The notes beneath the pieces were generated by a model. The model was not told the origin of the DNA, searched no databases, and saw only the letters and a program-made list of their open reading frames with translations. A program made the position numbers and the translations under genes. From contig NZ_SJPF01000008.1 of the NCBI RefSeq assembly GCF_007859755.1, forward strand, positions 84,744 through 148,743: a DNA stretch of 64,000 nt, read 5' to 3'. Within the stretch, counting starts at the first letter, position 1, and each line of letters opens with the position of its first letter. Of this stretch, positions 25,755 through 34,074 are shown one piece after another. Source of the DNA: Blastopirellula retiformator. GTDB taxonomy: Bacteria > Planctomycetota > Planctomycetia > Pirellulales > Pirellulaceae.

Positions 25755-25988
25755 CGTAAGTCTCTCTCGTATGGTTCTATGTATTGGGACTGCTGAGGAC
25801 GCAGAGGCGGCGGCAGGCGAAGGTGCGTGCAACCGCGATTCGGCCGAAGAGCAGGAGGCGTCAGCGAGAGCGCGAAAACAGACCAAAACTGGAGACTGTT
25901 AGCGCGAGCCGAGCGCGACTAGCTCAGGCGCCGTCGGGGCGAGCCTTGCAGACGAGAAGCGAGACGAATTGTCCGACGCGTGAGCGTC

Positions 25989-26282
25989 TTAGCTTCTGCC
26001 TATCCAGGCCGGCGATCCTTGCGATCGCACGAAACCCCAACTAAACGCCGGCTGTAGTTGGACCGGTTCTTGTAAACCTGGTAGCCAACTTTCGCCGCCG
26101 AGCCATGACGGTTTCAGACCGCCGCCCTGTTTGGAGGGCTTGGTCATATGTGTCATGGCATGACCATAGAGACGCATACACGTGGAGTAACCCTCGCGAG
26201 CGACATCAACGGCGACCACGGCGACGCGGGCGACTGCAGCGACAACAATGTTTTCGCGGATGTTGATAATGTCGTTACGCAT
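25989..26282 (-). CDS. Small protein of unknown function with strong expression signals
   Basis: 97 residues, no recognised family. The N-terminal part is short and hydrophobic (NIVVAAVARVAVVAVDVA), the remainder is Gly/Trp/Pro-rich and looks unstructured. The reason for calling it is the upstream context: a perfect AGGAGG lies eight bases before ATG 26282 and a well-formed promoter lies about 75 bases further up. The functional product could be just the first ~50 residues with a random C-terminal extension, or the transcript might be a regulatory RNA. Treat the function as unknown. Confidence 0.5.
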   Translation of the reverse strand: MRNDIINIRENIVVAAVARVAVVAVDVAREGYSTCMRLYGHAMTHMTKPSKQGGGLKPSWLGGESWLPGLQEPVQLQPAFSWGFVRSQGSPAWIGRS

Positions 26283-26365
26283 TGTGAGTTCCTCCTACGC
26301 GGCTTGCGCAGTGAGAGAGTTAAGTAGTAGACGTTTCCCCAACCTACCTTGGCGGGGAACATTGA

Positions 26366-26394
26366 AATATATCGTGCCTCGGTGACCGCAGCAA
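26366..26394 (-). promoter_or_regulatory. Sigma-70 promoter for the small gene at 26282
   Basis: On the minus strand TTGCTG (26389-26394) and TATATT (26366-26371) are exactly 17 bases apart. Transcription would start near 26358 and give a leader of about 75 bases ending in AGGAGG and ATG. Confidence 0.6.
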
Positions 26395-26635
26395 CTTTGT
26401 GAAATATTTACCGAAGTCTGCAACTCGATCGCAACATGCTATCGAGTGGGCACATCAGTAAGACGGTACTTCGTCGGATTGGTTCGCGGGCCACGCAGAT
26501 ATTTTCCCAATTTCGCCTGAGAAGTTGGTGTGGCGGCTCGCGGTTCGTTGTAAGTGGTTGTAGCTAAATAGGTTGCGGATAGAACTTTTTTGGCGAAAAT
26601 CTGGTCGATGGCCTGGGAACCTCCGCCAAGATTTG

Positions 26636-26689
26636 AAAAAACGACGCACCTTCGCCCTCGTCCAAAGGAGGAAAGCGACGGTGCGTCGT
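26636..26689 (-). terminator. Intrinsic terminator of the FSYEP-repeat gene
   Basis: A perfect 10-bp stem, ACGACGCACC (26641-26650) with GGTGCGTCGT (26680-26689), extended by TCGC/GCGA after one mismatch, is followed on the minus strand by six T residues. It lies 44 bases past the stop codon of the gene at 26734-27126. Confidence 0.85.
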
Positions 26690-26733
26690 CCCGGCCTGGC
26701 GAACCAGTTCACCGGCCGCGGAGGGGAGGTCGC

Positions 26734-27126
26734 CTAGTGATGCCACCGCCGCGAGTCGGTCTTGGGGTACATGTAAGACGGTTTGTGGTGGTCGACCGAG
26801 CGATAGGAGGTCGCCGGAACGACTTGGGCCGGTTCGTACGAGAATCGCTGCGTCACCGTCGCGTCTTCTTGGGCCGGCGCCACTTTGTCGGCGTTGGTTG
26901 CGGCGGGGGCTGTCGGTTCGTACGAGAAACTACGATTGCTTACGACCGCGGGAGTGGCTCGGAAATTGACTGCCGCTTGGTAGCTCGGGGCCGCATTGTG
27001 ATGCCAGAAACCATGGCCGAAATCGCCACTGAGCTTCGACCCGGCGCCCCGTTGGGCAAACGCGGTGGTGGTTGATACGCCTGCGATCAGGGCGACCAGT
27101 AAGGCCATTAAGAACATCTTCTTCAT
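26734..27126 (-). CDS. Small secreted protein with FSYEP repeats
   Basis: 130 residues with a clear signal peptide (KMFLMALLVALIAGVSTTTAFAQ). The mature part is His/Ser/Pro-rich and contains two copies of an (S/R)FSYEP motif about 30 residues apart. No catalytic domain is seen. It is likely exported and possibly wall-associated; the function is unknown. GAGGAGAAG precedes ATG 27126, and the longer open frame to 27195 is rejected because it would bury the signal peptide. A strong terminator follows, so it is a single-gene transcript. Confidence 0.75.
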   Translation of the reverse strand: MKKMFLMALLVALIAGVSTTTAFAQRGAGSKLSGDFGHGFWHHNAAPSYQAAVNFRATPAVVSNRSFSYEPTAPAATNADKVAPAQEDATVTQRFSYEPAQVVPATSYRSVDHHKPSYMYPKTDSRRWHH

Positions 27127-27577
27127 CGCACTTCTCCTCAAACTTTCCATTGAATTGGGCTCGCGGATCGATTCGCTTGCGGTTGGCTGCGTCACATGGC
27201 GCGGTCAATCGATCCATTGCCAGATTCGATGCGGCGACCTCCTCCTTTCTTCACGGCGACCCTAAAAGTTTTTTCTGGAACGCCGTCTCACCCGTTTCGA
27301 GGGAGCTTCAACTCCGCTGCCCAGATCCGCGGCGCCCTTGCCTCGGGGCGCCGCAAGCTACCTGGACCGGGTTAGCTCTGACGCCAGGGCCCAAAAGTCA
27401 TAACCAGCGACGGAGTCAACCTTTGCAAACAAGTGTGCGTGTAGCCGCATGCGGATTTTTGCCTTTAGGCATGCAATTTGTCTTTACAGATGCATCGCCC
27501 CTTTTTTGTGCGTTTGCGTCACGATTGGGGGCGAAAGATTTTTCCTAAGCCAAGGATTCTTCGGCGGATTTCGACGA
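27127..27577. other. Divergent intergenic region
   Basis: 451 bases between the FSYEP gene (minus) and the HELTH peptidase gene (plus). Both leaders must start here. A run of T-rich sequence lies at 27505-27545 close to the peptidase start. I could not find a hexamer pair good enough to call as a promoter, nor any gene or repeat. Confidence 0.45.
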
Positions 27578-28399
27578 ATGCGGACGTGTTACTTTGGATT
27601 TCTGTTCCTGATGCTGGGGCTGGTCGCGGCGTCGACCATCAAAGCGGATGGATGGGATCGCCAATCCGATAACTTCCAAATTCGTACCTTTCGCGGTGGT
27701 CCCAGCGCCGTGAAGTTGCTGGCGCGTTGCGAACAGCTGCGGTCCGATCTGCAGCAAGTTTGGTTAGGGGGCGATGATCGTCACGATTGGAGCCCGCGGT
27801 GTCAGGTCATCGTACATGCGTCTAAAGCGAGCTATCAGACTGCAATAGGTCGTGGGGGCGCACAAACTTCGGGGAGTAGTTTGGTTCAGTCGGTCGAGGG
27901 GGAGATCGTCCTGCGCCGGATCGACTTGCTCTACAGCGAAGAGCGGGGGGCATCGGCATTGCCGCATGAACTGACGCACGTCGTTCTCGCCGACCGTTTT
28001 GACAACGGACGTCCTCCGCGATGGCTCGACGAGGGAATCGCGACCATGGCTGATCCGACTGAGAAGCGAACGCTGCATCAACGTGATTGTCATGCGGCGC
28101 TCCGCAGCGGCGACGCCCTGCCGGTCGTACAATTGCTCCACCTCGACGAATTCGCTTCGGCAAAACAAGTACCAGCTTTCTACGGGCAAAGCTTGTCGCT
28201 GGTCCACTTCCTGGGTAGTCAGGACGAGCCGATCCGGTTGGTCGAATTCGCCGAGACGGCAGGCCACAAGGGGTATGACCGCGCTCTTCGCGAAATCTAT
28301 CAGATCGACGGCGTCGCAGAGCTTGAGCGGCGTTGGCGAACATATGCCTTACGTCACGGCACGCAAGCTCCGCAGGCGCTTGTGTCACTGGTCCGCTAG
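27578..28399 (+). CDS. Secreted HELTH zinc metallopeptidase-like protein
   Basis: 273 residues with a signal peptide (FGFLFLMLGLVAASTIKA). The zinc site HELTH sits at ~residue 130 followed by WLDEGIATMAD, giving the third ligand Glu as in gluzincin/peptidase MA-like proteins. It is probably an exported metallopeptidase or a catalytically related surface protein; the substrate is unknown. The frame opens at 27449, but ATG 27578 places the signal peptide at the start. It converges with the anti-sigma gene and the two overlap by 15 bases (28385-28399). Confidence 0.82.
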   Translation: MRTCYFGFLFLMLGLVAASTIKADGWDRQSDNFQIRTFRGGPSAVKLLARCEQLRSDLQQVWLGGDDRHDWSPRCQVIVHASKASYQTAIGRGGAQTSGSSLVQSVEGEIVLRRIDLLYSEERGASALPHELTHVVLADRFDNGRPPRWLDEGIATMADPTEKRTLHQRDCHAALRSGDALPVVQLLHLDEFASAKQVPAFYGQSLSLVHFLGSQDEPIRLVEFAETAGHKGYDRALREIYQIDGVAELERRWRTYALRHGTQAPQALVSLVR

Positions 28400-29239
28400 T
28401 GCGTCCCCTTGCTCATCGAACCAGCCGGCTAACTGGCCGATCTCGTCGGCGTCATGGGCGCCAACCACGGTGATGTGTCGATCTCCCTGACGCCACGTGC
28501 CCGCGACCCGCTTATCGAGATCAACTACCTTCACCTTGGTATCGCCATGCACCGCTTCGGTCGCTGGGCGATCGCCAAACCAAGCAGGCCGTTCGTCGGT
28601 ATGTTCAAACAGCGCCAGCGCGCTGCCGTCAGGCCGTAGGTATTGGCAATGGACGGCGTCTCCTTGGGGCAGCTTGATCACGCTGCACGAGTGATGGGCG
28701 TAGCCTTCCGGCAGGCCGCCAGTGATGGCGGGGTGATAGCCAACCAGATGGACGGCGCTGTCGGCGTCGACCGGCTGCCCGTCGTAGCTCGCCAGTAAAA
28801 GTTGCTGCGCGGCAATTGGGTCTTGATGCAGCGTATCGAAGTACTGGTCAAAGACGGCGCCGATCGCCAGGTTGCCTAGCGTGGTGAGATTCGCCTGGTA
28901 GCTGACCCAGCCGATGGCGAACACAACGCTGGCGGCAAGCGCCATTACCAGCGGAGCAAAAGGGCCGGTAGTCCAGCGATAAGGCTGCGCCGCCGCCAAA
29001 CTCTCAGCCGAGACGCCATTCGCGTCGACCAGGTGCGATTCTAGTTGGTCCCACATTCCGGCAGGCGGCGAAGGATGATCGAGCGTCGCCGTCAAACGTG
29101 AAAGAGCGTCAAACGAGGCCAGCTCTTGTGCGCAGGCGTCGCAGTCGGCTAGATGGTCGGCCATCGCCAGCTGCTCCTCTTCGGGCATTTCGCCGTCGAA
29201 GAAGTCCGACATTCGTTCTCTTGCTTCCGAGCAGTCCAT
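28385..29239 (-). CDS. zf-HC2 anti-sigma factor
   Basis: 284 residues. The N-terminus has the anti-sigma zinc finger (MDCSEARERMSDFFDG, then HLADCDACAQEL, an HxxxCxxC motif), followed by one transmembrane helix (PLVMALAASVVFAIGWVSY) and a ~150-residue extracytoplasmic domain. It should hold the ECF sigma encoded immediately upstream (61-base gap) at the membrane and release it on an envelope signal. The extracytoplasmic domain shows no family I recognise. It is the second gene of a sigma/anti-sigma operon. Confidence 0.9.
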   Translation of the reverse strand: MDCSEARERMSDFFDGEMPEEEQLAMADHLADCDACAQELASFDALSRLTATLDHPSPPAGMWDQLESHLVDANGVSAESLAAAQPYRWTTGPFAPLVMALAASVVFAIGWVSYQANLTTLGNLAIGAVFDQYFDTLHQDPIAAQQLLLASYDGQPVDADSAVHLVGYHPAITGGLPEGYAHHSCSVIKLPQGDAVHCQYLRPDGSALALFEHTDERPAWFGDRPATEAVHGDTKVKVVDLDKRVAGTWRQGDRHITVVGAHDADEIGQLAGWFDEQGDALADQ

Positions 29240-29300
29240 GTCGCGTTTCTTCTTGTGTCGATCGCACCGATCCCCTCCATTTGCGGCGGAAGATCGTCGT

Positions 29301-29921
29301 TTACTTGTCAGAATAACCCAAATCTTGCAACTGTCGCTTCAATTCTCGCCGAGCGCGATTCAAGCGGGACCCTACCGTTCCTTCTGGAATATGGAGCGCC
29401 ATGGCAATGTCGTGGTACGAAAAGTCCTCCAGCTCACGCAGCAGGAAGATCGATTTCAGCTCGGGGTCGATCTTCGCCAACGCACGTTCGAGCGCCTCTT
29501 TCTGTTCCGATTGTTCGCCGCCGCTGGCCGTCGCTTCCGGCTCCCAGTCGAGATCGCTGTGCTTGTGTCGACGATTGCGCCGCAAGTGCTGCAGCGCCTC
29601 GTTGACGGCTAGTCGGTGGAGCCATGTTTCGAAGCGGGACCGGCCGTCGAACTTGTCGAGCGAACGGAACGCTTGCAGGAAGACCTGCTGCGCGACGTCG
29701 GCGGCATCCTGCGGTCCGGCGATGCGGGCTGCCACGCGAAAGACATGCTCGCTGCAGGCTTCGTACAACTGACAACGCGCCGCCATGTTCCCTTGGCGGC
29801 AAGCCAAAATGATGGAGGCCAAAGGATCAACTCCCGGCGGAGTCGTCGATTCATTCACTATCTTCGATGCAGCGGGCTCGCAGTTTCTTCGCGAGAGATT
29901 GGGAGTTTTTGCCGTATTCAT
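29301..29921 (-). CDS. ECF sigma factor with adjacent anti-sigma
   Basis: 206 residues. Regions 2 (DAADVAQQVFLQAFRSLDKFDGRSRFETWLHRLAVNEAL) and 4 (LKSIFLLRELEDFSYHDIAMALHIPEGTVGSRLNRARREL) are complete. The N-terminal ~30 residues are polar and variable, so the true start may be a later one such as within PLASIILACRQG. No clear ribosome site precedes ATG 29921. Together with the downstream zf-HC2 gene it forms a classic membrane-controlled ECF module; targets are unknown. Confidence 0.9.
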   Translation of the reverse strand: MNTAKTPNLSRRNCEPAASKIVNESTTPPGVDPLASIILACRQGNMAARCQLYEACSEHVFRVAARIAGPQDAADVAQQVFLQAFRSLDKFDGRSRFETWLHRLAVNEALQHLRRNRRHKHSDLDWEPEATASGGEQSEQKEALERALAKIDPELKSIFLLRELEDFSYHDIAMALHIPEGTVGSRLNRARRELKRQLQDLGYSDK

Positions 29922-30547
29922 GCTAGGTGGGTCGCAGCGAGATCGGCACTCCCTACAGAACCGAACCCGTCATGGAAAAATCGGAGTGATAGGCGCTGCA
30001 ACAACGCAGGTGAACGCGCCTTTCGTGCCCCAGCTACAGCCGCCTGCATGAGGTACGAAATCGTCTTGGCGCTAAATGCCTTATTGGAGGATCTGGAATA
30101 AATCATTGCATACGGGAGGCAACTAGGGCAATCATTGCGGAAGACCGCATGGCATCGAGGCATCTCAATCGGAAAAATGTTGCAACGCCGTGTTCGTTGC
30201 GGCAATCACTTTCTTCCCATTATAGGCGTGAACCTTGGGTATAGTGGTGGACAAGTTTCCTTATGGCCCCTTGCTGAATCGAGGCAACTTGCCTACCTTG
30301 CCAGACTTGTTTGAGCGAGCTGTCAGCGCCACGAAAAGACACGTTGGGAAACTGGGGGACTTTCGTTCGTAATCAAACTGATCTTGGGCGCCGCTTCTGG
30401 AATCGTTACAAGGTGGCGTCGCCGGGGTTCGTTTAAGTAGGGACTCCGCGCCGCGGCGACCCCAACCCCATTGATGGCGCTATGCCCCAGCGCTACCCAC
30501 CTTAGAAATTTCGCCATGACTCGCGATCCAGCCGCGATGAGGGCGGA
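29922..30547. other. 626-bp gene-free region
   Basis: This is the longest non-coding interval in the window. TTGCGG (30197-30202) and TTATAG (30220-30225) have 17-base spacing and could be a plus-strand promoter, but they are ~320 bases before the next start. Small open frames here have no ribosome sites. The stretch may hold a regulatory RNA or long leaders for the two flanking divergent genes; I cannot assign more. Confidence 0.4.
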
Positions 30548-31618
30548 ATGGAAATGAATAGGATGTTCACTCGCATACGTTTCGCGTTTTCGATCTGTAC
30601 GTTCGCCTTGGCGCTTCTAGGGGCTATGTCCCCGCCGCTAACAGCCGCTGAATCGCTGGCTGAAATCGCCGCTGCGAATGAGCGCAGCCTCAGCCAGATC
30701 GAAAACTTGCAGCTGCAGTATCGCGTGCAGTCGGAGCTACGTGAAAAGAACGGAACGTCGCGGCCGATGGCCAAGCCGCAGGAGAATTTTTACGCCTACT
30801 CGCGAACCAGCCGGCAAAAGCGACTGCGGATCAATCCGGCGCCTGGGCAACAGCGGGTCGTCGATCGTTATCTGGCCAATGGTCTGATGCGCGAGCAATC
30901 GTACGACTTGGCGTTTGACGTCGAACTAGAGTCCTTGCTTCCGTACGATCAGAAGTCGTATCGCGCCGAGATCTCGCCCGCGAAACCGGGACTGATGGAG
31001 GAGATGGTTCCGCAGACGCTCGAAAAAATCCCGGTGATGGTCGTCTCCCAATCGCTGACCTTGAGCGAACTGGTGCAGCAGTGGGACTGCAAATTGATGA
31101 AAGATGACGGTGTCGCCATTCAGATTCGGGCCGACCTGCCGACTCGCATCGCCGGAAAACATGCCGGCAGTTGCCTGTTGGTAACGTTGCGTCGCGACAA
31201 GGGCTACATGATCGAATCGCTGCGGATTGTCGTCACCGGCGCCGGCACGAACGTCGAGACCGGCAAACCAGCGACAATGCTCGCGACCTTCAAGGTGCTA
31301 AAGTGGCAAGAACTTGCCGAAGGTCTGTGGTATCCGCAGCAAGTGCGCTTTGGCAACCATGGCGAGATGGCGACCAGTTCCGACGACGCAGGCCTGTTTG
31401 TCGAGTGGACCATCACCAGCGCCGTCGTCAACGCCGAGCATCTCGATAAGGAACTCGGATTCGCGTTCCTTCCCAATGCCGTCGTCGTCGAATATCGCAA
31501 AGATGGCGAAGCGGGACGCTTGTGGCTGTGGGGCCCCGAAGGGAAAGCGGTGACTACTTTCGCCAATGCGGATGAGTACGAATCCGCGCGACCGGGCGCA
31601 CAGGTGCAGCGACGGTGA
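30548..31618 (+). CDS. Secreted protein of unknown function
   Basis: 356 residues with a signal peptide (FAFSICTFALALLGAMSPPLTAAE). The mature region is a beta-rich soluble protein; the stretch IENLQLQYRVQSEL and the overall size recall the LolA/LolB-like or outer-membrane-sorting proteins common in planctomycetes, but no firm family motif is visible. Three in-frame ATGs lie at 30548, 30554 and 30563 and cannot be separated by ribosome sites. It converges with the glucuronate-isomerase-like gene after only 18 bases. Confidence 0.7.
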   Translation: MEMNRMFTRIRFAFSICTFALALLGAMSPPLTAAESLAEIAAANERSLSQIENLQLQYRVQSELREKNGTSRPMAKPQENFYAYSRTSRQKRLRINPAPGQQRVVDRYLANGLMREQSYDLAFDVELESLLPYDQKSYRAEISPAKPGLMEEMVPQTLEKIPVMVVSQSLTLSELVQQWDCKLMKDDGVAIQIRADLPTRIAGKHAGSCLLVTLRRDKGYMIESLRIVVTGAGTNVETGKPATMLATFKVLKWQELAEGLWYPQQVRFGNHGEMATSSDDAGLFVEWTITSAVVNAEHLDKELGFAFLPNAVVVEYRKDGEAGRLWLWGPEGKAVTTFANADEYESARPGAQVQRR

Positions 31619-31636
31619 GTTCGGATCTGTGGCGAG

Positions 31637-32926
31637 CTACTTGCCCAGTCCAAAGATCGATTCGACGTTGCCGCGGAGGACCGTCTTGCCTAGTTCTAAA
31701 GCCCGGTCTTCGCTCCAGCCGCGGTCGATCACGAATCGCTCGGCCAACACCTTGGCCAGGATCCGCTTGAACATCGCGAACTTCGGCATGCCGAATTCCA
31801 GCTTGTACATGTCGGTGTAGTAGCCGATCACCTTGGTTTGCGGGATCGCTTCGAGCCGCGCGGCCAGGTCGCTTTCGATATAGGCCGGCGTGTTGGAATA
31901 CCACCAATGCCCGTTGGCGACGACATTCGGGAAGATCCAGCTGTAGCTGACCAGCTCTTGATTGGTGACGCTGGCCAAGACCGAAACCGGAAAGGTAACG
32001 TCGCGGAAAGCGTTGAAGAGTTGACGGTATTGGATCAGTGAGACGCGGCTGTCGTACAGGTCTTGTCCTTGGTAGACGCCGGTTTCATAGACGCCGCGGT
32101 TGACGCCAATCATCAGGTCGAACGGCAACTTGTGTTGACGGCAACGTTCGGCCAGCGACCAGAAGACGAAGTTCGATGCGGCGTGCCGATCGTTCGGGGC
32201 GGCGTCGTCCCCTTTCCCTAAGATGTTTTTGATCGCAATGTCAGCGCGGTTATCGCTGACGTAGTGGGGCGCGAAATCAGGCGGCAGCGAAATCGCACAT
32301 GCCTTGGCGCCTTTGCTGACGAAATGCTCGAACAACTTGTCGAGTGCGCTCTCGAGCGCCTCGCGGCCGCTGATCGAAATGCCGGTCGCATTCTCCAGGC
32401 GTTCAACGACGGTCAGCTTCGCCAAGTGAAAGACGAGATCATCGGTTCGCAAGCAAGGAATGTAGCGGCCGGTATCGAAACCTTCGAGCGTGTCGTCGAA
32501 GTCGTTGGTCAGAAAGATCCCTTCCAGCTTGCTCTCGCGCAGGACCGTTTCTTCCCAGTCGTCTTTGGCCATTCGCTCGGCGGCCGAATCGTAGAGCGCT
32601 TCCCAATTGTCGGTCGTCAGCCGCTCGTCGGCGAAGCCGAACATCTTCTGGGCGAACTCGATAAACCAGCTGTACTGGATCGTGTTTTCGATCGGGCCGA
32701 AGTTTTCGACCAGGCGGCGGACCTTTTCTTTGGGATCGAGACCGGGCTCTTCGATCTGATCTTTCGGCATGCCGGCCGAGTGCGATAGCTCGGTGTAGTA
32801 GTGGTACCCCAGGATGTCGGCCAGCGTCGTCGACGCGGCGCTGAGCGGATTGATGTGCGAATGGGGGTCAACCAGAACGATTTGGTCTAGTTGTTCGAAA
32901 AGCTGTTTCCGCAACTCGATCGACAT
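31637..32926 (-). CDS. Glucuronate-isomerase-like amidohydrolase
   Basis: 429 residues of the metal-dependent hydrolase TIM-barrel. VDPHSHINP is the HxH metal site, and GHWWYSNTPAY near the C-terminal end is like the segment found in uronate isomerases (UxaC). Uronate isomerases convert glucuronate/galacturonate to fructuronate/tagaturonate; a role in sugar acid use would fit a polysaccharide-degrading planctomycete. The sequence is a divergent member, so the substrate is uncertain. It stands alone with ~100 bases to the next upstream gene on the same strand. Confidence 0.75.
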   Translation of the reverse strand: MSIELRKQLFEQLDQIVLVDPHSHINPLSAASTTLADILGYHYYTELSHSAGMPKDQIEEPGLDPKEKVRRLVENFGPIENTIQYSWFIEFAQKMFGFADERLTTDNWEALYDSAAERMAKDDWEETVLRESKLEGIFLTNDFDDTLEGFDTGRYIPCLRTDDLVFHLAKLTVVERLENATGISISGREALESALDKLFEHFVSKGAKACAISLPPDFAPHYVSDNRADIAIKNILGKGDDAAPNDRHAASNFVFWSLAERCRQHKLPFDLMIGVNRGVYETGVYQGQDLYDSRVSLIQYRQLFNAFRDVTFPVSVLASVTNQELVSYSWIFPNVVANGHWWYSNTPAYIESDLAARLEAIPQTKVIGYYTDMYKLEFGMPKFAMFKRILAKVLAERFVIDRGWSEDRALELGKTVLRGNVESIFGLGK

Positions 32927-33027
32927 GGGGGGACCGGCTAAGTGAGGTAGGATGTGGCAAAGATCTCAGAGTAACTGAATGAGGCGCGCATTTCATCCCC
33001 CAAGAACACGAGGGCTGGGGGCGCCAA

Positions 33028-33744
33028 CTAGGTCGTTAGCGGCAGTTCCGACTGGCGAAACGTGGCGTACGTCTGGGCGAGAAACTCGGCCAGACCCGCG
33101 CGTTCGGCAAGCAGGGCGCGGACGCGCACCTGGCGGATGACGCCCTTCTCGAGCGGTTTGACGAACGAACGGACGCTCAGCCGCTGCGGTTCGATGACAA
33201 TCGCATCGGCGTCGCCTGGGAAGACCAGCAAGCAGATCGCCAGATCGTCATTGATCGGCGCCGCCAAAGCGACCTCTTCGACTGGGGCCGAATCGGACTG
33301 GGCCGTGACTAACTGACCATCGACCAGGCGGTAGGCGCCGCTGGCGCCGATTTCGACCGAGACTGGCGCTGCGAAATCGAGTAGCGACGTTTGCCGCGAC
33401 AGGATCAGGTCGCTGGCATCCTGATCGGGAATAGCGCGAACGTAGGCCTGGCTTCGAACCGGGACGTTTTCGCGTTCTTCCCCGGTAAAGACAAGGTCGT
33501 GCTCGCGAATATAGACTTCGGAGTGAAGCGGGGCTCCGAAGTCGACATGGATCGTTTGATAGCCTCCCGTCGGGATCTTAAAGAGGCGGACCTTCAGCGG
33601 ATCGTCGTGCCAAGTCGTAAGGCTAGTATTAGGAAAGCTGCACTCAAACTTCTGCGGGCCGTGGCTTTCCCATTTCTTGACGGGAAGGTTTTTCGGTGGG
33701 GGGGGCACTTTGCCCGTGATCTCGAATTTCGGCAAGCGTGGCAT
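33028..33744 (-). CDS. Conserved-looking protein of unknown function
   Basis: 238 residues, no signal peptide or membrane segment, no family recognised. It has a beta-rich composition (VYIREHDLVFTGEE, VRSFVKPLEKGVIRQVRVRALLAE). Its interest lies in the 5' side: an excellent promoter at 33900-33927 is followed by ~115 bases of structured sequence ending in an intrinsic terminator only 31 bases before the start codon. Either this gene is controlled by attenuation or a separate small RNA gene lies just upstream. It runs towards the isomerase-like gene, 101 bases away. Confidence 0.7.
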   Translation of the reverse strand: MPRLPKFEITGKVPPPPKNLPVKKWESHGPQKFECSFPNTSLTTWHDDPLKVRLFKIPTGGYQTIHVDFGAPLHSEVYIREHDLVFTGEERENVPVRSQAYVRAIPDQDASDLILSRQTSLLDFAAPVSVEIGASGAYRLVDGQLVTAQSDSAPVEEVALAAPINDDLAICLLVFPGDADAIVIEPQRLSVRSFVKPLEKGVIRQVRVRALLAERAGLAEFLAQTYATFRQSELPLTT

Positions 33745-33773
33745 GAGCGAAGTGAGCGGCTACGACCAGGGAA

Positions 33774-33893
33774 CAAAAAAACCCCGTCTCTCACCAAGGT
33801 GAGCGACGGGGCCGGAACAGAGAAGAGGCCGAAGACTTGCACCCGTAGGCACGGCGTTATGATTGGTATGATGCCGTAGTTGGCCCTCTTCCA
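33774..33893 (-). ncRNA. Putative structured small RNA or attenuator leader
   Basis: A predicted transcript of ~120 nt lies between a strong minus-strand promoter and an intrinsic terminator. An outer helix can form from GAAGAGG near the 5' end with CCTCTTC downstream (extended by CC/GG after a one-base bulge). Inside it, ACGGC can pair with GCCGT, and in competition GTGCC with GGTGC around a TACG loop. No open frame longer than 14 codons with a ribosome site exists. It does not match 6S, SRP, RNase P or tmRNA as I know them. Whether it is a free sRNA or a leader of the gene at 33744 is open. Confidence 0.5.
33775..33811 (-). terminator. Intrinsic terminator inside the leader/sRNA locus
   Basis: On the minus strand CCCCGTC pairs with GACGGGG and, after one mismatch, CTCAC with GTGAG around CTTG; seven T residues follow directly. 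This is a strong terminator with no protein gene upstream of it on that strand. Confidence 0.85.
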
Positions 33894-33899
33894 CTCGTC

Positions 33900-33927
33900 A
33901 TGATACCAGAGTGTTCGACATTGTCCA
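33900..33927 (-). promoter_or_regulatory. Strong sigma-70 promoter, minus strand
   Basis: TGGACA (33922-33927, five of six) and TATCAT (33900-33905, five of six) are separated by 16 bases. Transcription should start near 33893. It is the best promoter match I noticed in the window. Confidence 0.65.
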
Positions 33928-34074
33928 CCATTTGGTTCCCAAAAACTTGGGCGAAAGTTTGGGATCCGAGCGAGCGTTTTGTCTCGGTAGTTCTACTGTC
34001 GACCGGATTTCTTATCATTGGTCGTGACGGAAACTACAGAGGCGATCAAGATGGCCCGATGGTGAGAGAGCCAA

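Larger units (their letters stand above)
26283..26733. other. Gene-free stretch with promoter and terminator elements
   Basis: Apart from the minus-strand promoter at 26366-26394 and the terminator at 26636-26689, I see no gene or repeat in these 451 bases. The open frames here lack ribosome sites. The section 26395-26635 is AT-richer than its surroundings. Confidence 0.5.
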
